NCBI GenBank assembly: GCA_947461015.1
Contig: CANHIR010000003.1
Span: 1-29,418 of the forward strand
Source of the DNA: Bacteroidota bacterium
Lineage (GTDB): Bacteria; Bacteroidota; Bacteroidia; Chitinophagales; Chitinophagaceae
Length of the DNA: 29,418 nt
Direction: 5' to 3'
Below are positions 24,786-29,418 of the stretch, piece by piece. The first letter of the stretch is position 1, and every line of letters starts with the position of its first letter. The translations under genes and the position numbers were made by a program. A model generated the notes under the pieces. The model did not search any database and had not been told where the DNA came from. It saw only the letters and a program-made list of their open reading frames with translations.

Positions 24786-26042
24786 ATGCATTTTATTAAA
24801 GCGTCAATTATCACCATTGGAGATGAATTACTCATTGGTCAAGTAATTGATACAAACAGTGCCTATATTGCTCAATCACTCAATAAAATAGGTGTTACTG
24901 TAAATAACAGAATTGCAGTTGGAGATGATAAAAATGCCATTTTAAATGCATTAAACGTTACCTGTAAACAAAGTAATATCATTATTATCACTGGCGGATT
25001 AGGCCCTACTGCCGATGATATCACTAAGCCATTATTAAATGAATATTTTGGTGGGAATTTGATTATACATCAACCAACACTTAACCACATTACTGATATT
25101 TTTGTAAATAAATATAAGCGTCCTTTAATAGAAAGAAATATTAAACAAGCCGAAGTGCCAGATGTATGCGAAGTTTTATTTAACGAAAATGGCACCGCAC
25201 CCGGTATGATGTTCGAAAAAGAAGGAATTTTGTATTTTTCCCTACCTGGTGTACCCCATGAAATGAAAGGTTTAGTGGATAAATATGTTATTTCAAAAAT
25301 CCAGCACACCTTTAAAACCCCAACCATTGTTCATAGAACATTATTAACGGCCGGTATTGGTGAATCTTTCCTTGCCGAAATGATTGCTGATTTTGAAATG
25401 GCATTACCAAATCATATCAAATTGGCCTATTTGCCAAATTTTGGTATGGTCCGGCTTAGATTAACTGGAACCAGTGAAGACGAAAAGTCATTGATTTCCA
25501 ATATCAACGAGCTTTTTGCTCAATTAAAAATAAAAGTTCAGGAATATTTGGTTACAGATAAGGATGAATCTATGGAAGTGGTTGTTGGCAATTTATTAAA
25601 AGAAAAGAAACAGACCGTGGCAACAGCTGAAAGTTGCACTGGTGGTTATATTGGGCATTTATTATCAAAACATGCAGGTTCCTCTCAATTTTATACCGGC
25701 GGCATTATAAGCTATGATAATAGGATAAAAACCGAATTCCTAGACGTTCCCACTGAAATTTTACTATCAGTTGGTGCTGTTAGCAGGGAAGCCGTTGAAC
25801 AAATGGCCGTTGCAGTAAGAGAAAAGATGAAAACTGACTTTGGAGTTTCTGTGAGCGGAATAATGGGCCCGTCGGGTCAAACTGACGAAAAACCACTTGG
25901 AATGGTATGGATTGGGGTTGCCAATAAAGAAAAGGTGGTTTCAAAGGTTTTTTACCTTCGATTTGACCGTTCCAGAAATATTGAGGTAACTGCCACACAG
26001 GCCATAAATTTACTTAGGTTGTTAATTATCAATAAGATTTAG
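24786..26042 (+). CDS. cinA: CinA, NMN deamidase / competence-damage inducible protein
   Basis: A 418-residue protein with the usual two parts. The N-terminal MoCF-like COG1058 domain begins ASIITIGDELLIGQVIDTNSAYIAQ and has ITGGLGPTADDITK and the PGVPHEMKG segment. The C-terminal PncC domain has TVATAESCTGGYIGHLLS and SVSGIMGPSGQTDEKPLGMVWIG, the nicotinamide mononucleotide deamidase site. It recycles NMN to nicotinic acid mononucleotide in the NAD cycle; a link to competence is historical. The ATG at 24786 is preferred to an upstream TTG that lies in the promoter. The E2 gene promoter starts just after its stop. Confidence 0.94.
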   Translation: MHFIKASIITIGDELLIGQVIDTNSAYIAQSLNKIGVTVNNRIAVGDDKNAILNALNVTCKQSNIIIITGGLGPTADDITKPLLNEYFGGNLIIHQPTLNHITDIFVNKYKRPLIERNIKQAEVPDVCEVLFNENGTAPGMMFEKEGILYFSLPGVPHEMKGLVDKYVISKIQHTFKTPTIVHRTLLTAGIGESFLAEMIADFEMALPNHIKLAYLPNFGMVRLRLTGTSEDEKSLISNINELFAQLKIKVQEYLVTDKDESMEVVVGNLLKEKKQTVATAESCTGGYIGHLLSKHAGSSQFYTGGIISYDNRIKTEFLDVPTEILLSVGAVSREAVEQMAVAVREKMKTDFGVSVSGIMGPSGQTDEKPLGMVWIGVANKEKVVSKVFYLRFDRSRNIEVTATQAINLLRLLIINKI

Positions 26043-26045
26043 TCT

Positions 26046-26053
26046 TATTTTTG
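26046..26053 (+). promoter_or_regulatory. Bacteroidota -7 box for the E2 gene
   Basis: Reads TATTTTTG, an exact TAnnTTTG match, 16 bases before the ATG at 26069, with TTG at 26019-26021 (inside the cinA end) as a possible -33 element. It overlaps an alternative in-frame TTG at 26051, which argues for the later start. Confidence 0.55.
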
Positions 26054-26068
26054 CTAAAATTATCCCAT

Positions 26069-27541
26069 ATGCCGCTTGTTGACTTGGTGATGCCCAAATT
26101 GGGCGAAAGTATAATGGAAGCGACCATTTTAAAATGGCATAAGCAAGTTGGCGATACGATCCAGCTAGATGAAACTTTATTAGATATTGCAACGGATAAA
26201 GTAGACAGTGAAGTTCCATCCACTGTTGGAGGCCTTATTAAAGAAATTTTATTTGAAGTGAATGCAGTAGTTCCCATTGGAGCAGTTATTGCAAGAATTG
26301 AATCACAAGGTGTTGGAGCAACCATTTCTACACCGGTAATAAATGAACCTGTTCAACAAGCAGCACCAAAAGTGCCTGCCGAACCTATTTCGAATGAAAC
26401 AGCACCCATTGTTCAAAATCAAGAAGCAACACCTATCGATGAATCACCCATAATTGATACTGTTCCCTATACACCAACTGTAAATTTGGTTGCACCCATT
26501 TTAGGCGAACCTAAATTTTATTCTCCGCTTGTTTTAAGCATTGCGCAAAACGAAGGAATTGCTTTAAATGAATTACAGTTTATCAATGGAACGGGCAACG
26601 AAGGTCGCGTTACTAAAAAAGATATTTTAAATTATATCGCTGCAAAAAAAGCTGGCGTAATTGCACCAATAGCAACCCCTGAGCAAACAACAATAATTCC
26701 TACTGCACAAACGGTTCCTCAAAGTAAACCTTTGGATGCTATTTTAGTGGAGCATACCCAATTTGTTGCACATAATATAAATACCAAGTTTGCGAATCCA
26801 GAAGACGTAATACTTACAGGTGGAACGGAAATTAAGGAAATGGACAGAATGCGTAAGCTAATTGCCAAGCATATGGTTGATAGCGTTCAAACAAGTCCTC
26901 ATGTTACTTCCTTTGTTGAAGTGGATGTAACAAACATGGTTGTTTGGCGAGAAAAAGTAAAACAACTCTTTGAAAAAAGAGAAGGCACAAAGTTAACGTA
27001 TACACCTATGTTCTTGGAAATGATTGCAGGCTGTCTTGCACAATTCCCAATCATAAACGCAAGCTTACAAGGAGATAATATCGTATATAAAAAAGATATT
27101 AATATTGGGATGGCTACTGCCCTACCAACTGGTAATTTAATTGTACCCGTTATTAAAGGAGCAGATCAATTAAGTATTGTAGGTATTACCAAAGCGGTGA
27201 ATAATTTAGCCAATGCGGCAAGAAACAATCAGCTGAAGCCAACCGATACCAAGGATGGTACGTTCACGGTAACCAATGTAGGAACATTTGGAAGTATTAT
27301 GGGTACGCCTATTATTAATCAACCACAGGTTGCCATCTTAGCATTAGGTGCCATTAAAAAACGACCTGTAGTAATTGAAACCCCTGCAGGTGATGCCATC
27401 GCCATTAGACATATGATGTACTTATCTATGAGCTATGACCACAGAATTGTAGATGGTGCGCTTGGCACACAATTTTTAGCAGCCATTGCTAAAGCTTGCG
27501 AAAGCTGGGATGTAAACAGACAGTGGTTCCAATACGTTTAG
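26069..27541 (+). CDS. 2-oxo acid dehydrogenase E2 (dihydrolipoamide acyltransferase)
   Basis: A 490-residue three-domain acyltransferase. The lipoyl domain (residues 1-80) carries Lys44 in ATDKVDSEVPS, the lipoylation site. An Ala/Pro/Thr-rich linker leads to the E1/E3-binding domain at about 150-190 (SPLVLSIAQNEGIALNEL, GTGNEGRVTKKDI), then a second linker and the catalytic domain from about 255, ending with the active-site His458-Arg-Ile-Val-Asp462-Gly. Whether it serves pyruvate, 2-oxoglutarate or branched-chain oxo acids is not clear; the DHRIVDG form and EMDRMRKLIAKHM start lean toward the branched-chain type. It stands alone, about 13 kb from the pdhA gene, and its stop overlaps that of the S9 peptidase gene. 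Confidence 0.92.
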   Translation: MPLVDLVMPKLGESIMEATILKWHKQVGDTIQLDETLLDIATDKVDSEVPSTVGGLIKEILFEVNAVVPIGAVIARIESQGVGATISTPVINEPVQQAAPKVPAEPISNETAPIVQNQEATPIDESPIIDTVPYTPTVNLVAPILGEPKFYSPLVLSIAQNEGIALNELQFINGTGNEGRVTKKDILNYIAAKKAGVIAPIATPEQTTIIPTAQTVPQSKPLDAILVEHTQFVAHNINTKFANPEDVILTGGTEIKEMDRMRKLIAKHMVDSVQTSPHVTSFVEVDVTNMVVWREKVKQLFEKREGTKLTYTPMFLEMIAGCLAQFPIINASLQGDNIVYKKDINIGMATALPTGNLIVPVIKGADQLSIVGITKAVNNLANAARNNQLKPTDTKDGTFTVTNVGTFGSIMGTPIINQPQVAILALGAIKKRPVVIETPAGDAIAIRHMMYLSMSYDHRIVDGALGTQFLAAIAKACESWDVNRQWFQYV

Positions 27542-29418
27542 TGCAAACCCCAATCCCTTCCTTTCATAATTGCAGGTACGCCATTGCTCATCCAAGTTGG
27601 CATAGGATCTCCCTTTAAATAGTGATCAAAGAATTGTTGTTCTCTAATTTGTATATCCTTTCTATTTTTACGCTCTACTAAATTGTGTGCTTCGTTATTA
27701 TAAACAAGTAGCCAAATTTTCTTATTCAATCTTCGCATGGCAGTAAAGTATTCAATACCCTGATACCAAGGCACCGCATCATCTGCGTCATTGTTCATAA
27801 TTACTAATGGCGTTGTTACTTTAGGTAAAGAAAATAACGGTGAGTTTTTTATATACAAATCGGGACGTTCCCATAAACTAGCACCTAAACGGCTTTGTGT
27901 TTTCTCATATTGAAACTGTCTAACAATACCAGGCCCCCATCTAATACCGCCATAAGCACTAATCATATTTACAACAGGTGCACCCGCCCAAGCAGCAGCA
28001 TATAAATTGGTTTTCGTAATTAAATAAGCAATTTGATAGCCGCCCCAACTTTGACCTTGTAAACCAATTTTAGTACTGTCTACAAAACCCTTTTGTACCA
28101 TAGCCCTGGTACCACTCAAAATATAATCATAAGCACCTTGTCCAGGGTAGCCTTTTTGATACCAAATATCGGGTACGAATACTAGGTAACCTCTACTTAC
28201 AAAGAATGGAATATTTAAACGTGAAGCAGTAGGTGCAGGCGCTAAATAATTATGCAGGGTTTGATTGTTTCTTTCATAAAAATAAACAATCATTGGGTAT
28301 TTCTTTTTAGGATCAAAATCTTCTGGATAATACATAATTCCTTCGGCTTTTTTACCCGTGTAAGCTTTCCAAGTAACCATTTGTGTTGTTAGCCAATTAT
28401 AATCTTTTTGTTGCTCATTAATTTGTGCAATTGGTTTGGGATTTTGAGCTAACCCATTTAATGTATAAGTAAATAAATTTGGGGAAGTTTTTTCATCCTC
28501 TTGCATTACTACAAAATTATTAGATTTTTTAGCTTTTTCAATAGTAGTAAAATGCATTGGCAACTTATTTAACAATTTAAATTGCGCATCTTCTACTGTA
28601 AGTAATGCCAAAGATTCTGATTTGTCAATTTCACTAAACCCTTTTATTAATAAGCTATCTTTTGTGCCAATTGTTTTACGTTCATCATCTGTTTCTTCAA
28701 AACGATAACTCGTTTTACTTGCCCGTCCATTTGTTAATAATCTTGATGGCTTCAATCCATTGGCATCCACTAACCATAAATCATATCGATCATATAAAAT
28801 GAATGATTCATTATCACTTAACCATTTAGCAATGCCATATGCACTTGGATCATCTGGGACATCATTGTCTTCATCATATAATGGGAATGTAATGTCCTTT
28901 GCCAAGATTGTCTTTTTTTGACTACGGCTATCAAATCCAAAATATTTTTTTAAGGATTCATCATAGTATACCAACTTACTCCCATCATAAGCACTTGAAA
29001 TTAGCCTGCCCTTCCATCCTTTTTGTATTAAGCTACGTTCGCCATTTAAAGTGTTAATTTGATAAATGTCTTTTAAACTATACCCTTGCCATTGAGATGC
29101 AATTTCATAGGTTGAATCCTGAATAGCATAACTCATAGCTCCATCCCCTTCTTGTGTAGTTAATATATTTCTATCTTTAATTTTGCCTAAGTACACAATG
29201 CTACCCGTATTTAAATTAAACAAAACAGGTTCTGTTGCTCTTAAATCGGCTTCCAAATTCTTTACCTGTACAGTTTGTAAAGCAGGGTCATTATAATGCC
29301 ATATATCTAAACCTGCACGCTCAAATTCAGGCAAACTAGTATCTTTTATGGGAAGTATGGGTTGTATTCCAAACTCTAATATATTTCCCGATTTACTAAA
29401 CTTTAATTTCTTATCGCC
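27538..29418 (-). CDS. S9 prolyl-oligopeptidase family peptidase, 5' end beyond window
   Basis: 626 codons of an open frame that reaches the right edge of the window without a stop or a convincing start (the first visible codons read GDKKLKFSKSG), so the N-terminal part is missing. The visible N-terminal portion is a WD40-like beta-propeller; the C-terminal alpha/beta hydrolase has the nucleophile GLQGQSWGGYQ (Ser codon at 28048-28050), the acidic region NNDADDAVPW and the catalytic His in NNEAHNLV. Such enzymes are usually secreted or periplasmic in Bacteroidota and about 900 residues long; substrate specificity is unknown. It converges with the E2 gene and their stop codons overlap. Confidence 0.9.
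   Translation of the reverse strand, partial: GDKKLKFSKSGNILEFGIQPILPIKDTSLPEFERAGLDIWHYNDPALQTVQVKNLEADLRATEPVLFNLNTGSIVYLGKIKDRNILTTQEGDGAMSYAIQDSTYEIASQWQGYSLKDIYQINTLNGERSLIQKGWKGRLISSAYDGSKLVYYDESLKKYFGFDSRSQKKTILAKDITFPLYDEDNDVPDDPSAYGIAKWLSDNESFILYDRYDLWLVDANGLKPSRLLTNGRASKTSYRFEETDDERKTIGTKDSLLIKGFSEIDKSESLALLTVEDAQFKLLNKLPMHFTTIEKAKKSNNFVVMQEDEKTSPNLFTYTLNGLAQNPKPIAQINEQQKDYNWLTTQMVTWKAYTGKKAEGIMYYPEDFDPKKKYPMIVYFYERNNQTLHNYLAPAPTASRLNIPFFVSRGYLVFVPDIWYQKGYPGQGAYDYILSGTRAMVQKGFVDSTKIGLQGQSWGGYQIAYLITKTNLYAAAWAGAPVVNMISAYGGIRWGPGIVRQFQYEKTQSRLGASLWERPDLYIKNSPLFSLPKVTTPLVIMNNDADDAVPWYQGIEYFTAMRRLNKKIWLLVYNNEAHNLVERKNRKDIQIREQQFFDHYLKGDPMPTWMSNGVPAIMKGRDWGLH

Noticed and set aside
26051..26068. 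TTG start for the E2 gene
   Set aside because: It overlaps the -7 box; the ATG at 26069 begins directly at the lipoyl domain.
29334..29418. TTG at 29334 as a start of the S9 peptidase
   Set aside because: The frame stays open to the window edge and the enzyme family needs a longer N-terminal propeller, so the gene is treated as cut by the window.
1..29418. CRISPR array, prophage, integron or insertion sequence
   Set aside because: I saw no regularly spaced direct repeats, no transposase, integrase or phage genes and no obvious composition break.

Overview
The window looks like a chromosomal segment of a low-GC Bacteroidota bacterium, most likely of the Chitinophagaceae type; the family is an inference from gene content. 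The evidence is the repeated -7 promoter box TAnnTTTG ahead of many genes, the split-type GlmU-like protein, a DUF4199 protein, an HU-CCDC81-type protein, a fused SpmA-SpmB protein and a long TPR protein paired with an outer-membrane barrel. I see no insertion sequence, phage gene, integrase, CRISPR array, rRNA or plasmid function. The gene set is mostly ordinary core genome, densely packed, and no gap between genes exceeds about 150 bases.

Layout. Bases 1-135 are a noncoding stretch with several nested inverted repeats, next to a minus-strand tRNA-Pro(GGG). Bases 280-5342 run rightward: a dihydroorotase-like protein that has lost its metal ligands, a DUF4199 membrane protein, two glycosyltransferases, then gmhA and a gmhB-like phosphatase. 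The last four suggest heptose-containing surface glycan synthesis. A secreted protein of unknown function follows (5367-6182). A leftward block carries lepA, tpiA and the GlmU-like gene (6202-10023). Rightward from 10125 come pruA (P5C dehydrogenase), pyruvate dehydrogenase E1 alpha, a membrane-anchored TPR protein, a LutA-like CCG-domain protein and an EVE-domain protein. The SpmAB fusion (leftward) diverges from ychF and a glutaminyl cyclase-like lipoprotein gene (rightward).

Bases 18014-24200 form one compact leftward operon: a 1003-residue TPR protein, a 585-residue outer-membrane barrel, a short HU-CCDC81-type membrane protein without a SPOR domain, and a zinc-ribbon methyltransferase. 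This is the best candidate for a poorly described envelope system. The right end carries a YbgC-type thioesterase, cinA, a 2-oxo acid dehydrogenase E2 gene (rightward) and an S9 prolyl-oligopeptidase-type gene that enters from the right edge (leftward, 5' end missing).

Genes often converge with almost no space: stop codons lie 1 and 4 bases apart at about 14755 and 18011, and overlap at 27538-27541. Several start codons were moved inward from the longest open frame because a TAnnTTTG box, a terminator or an upstream gene lies inside the longer version.
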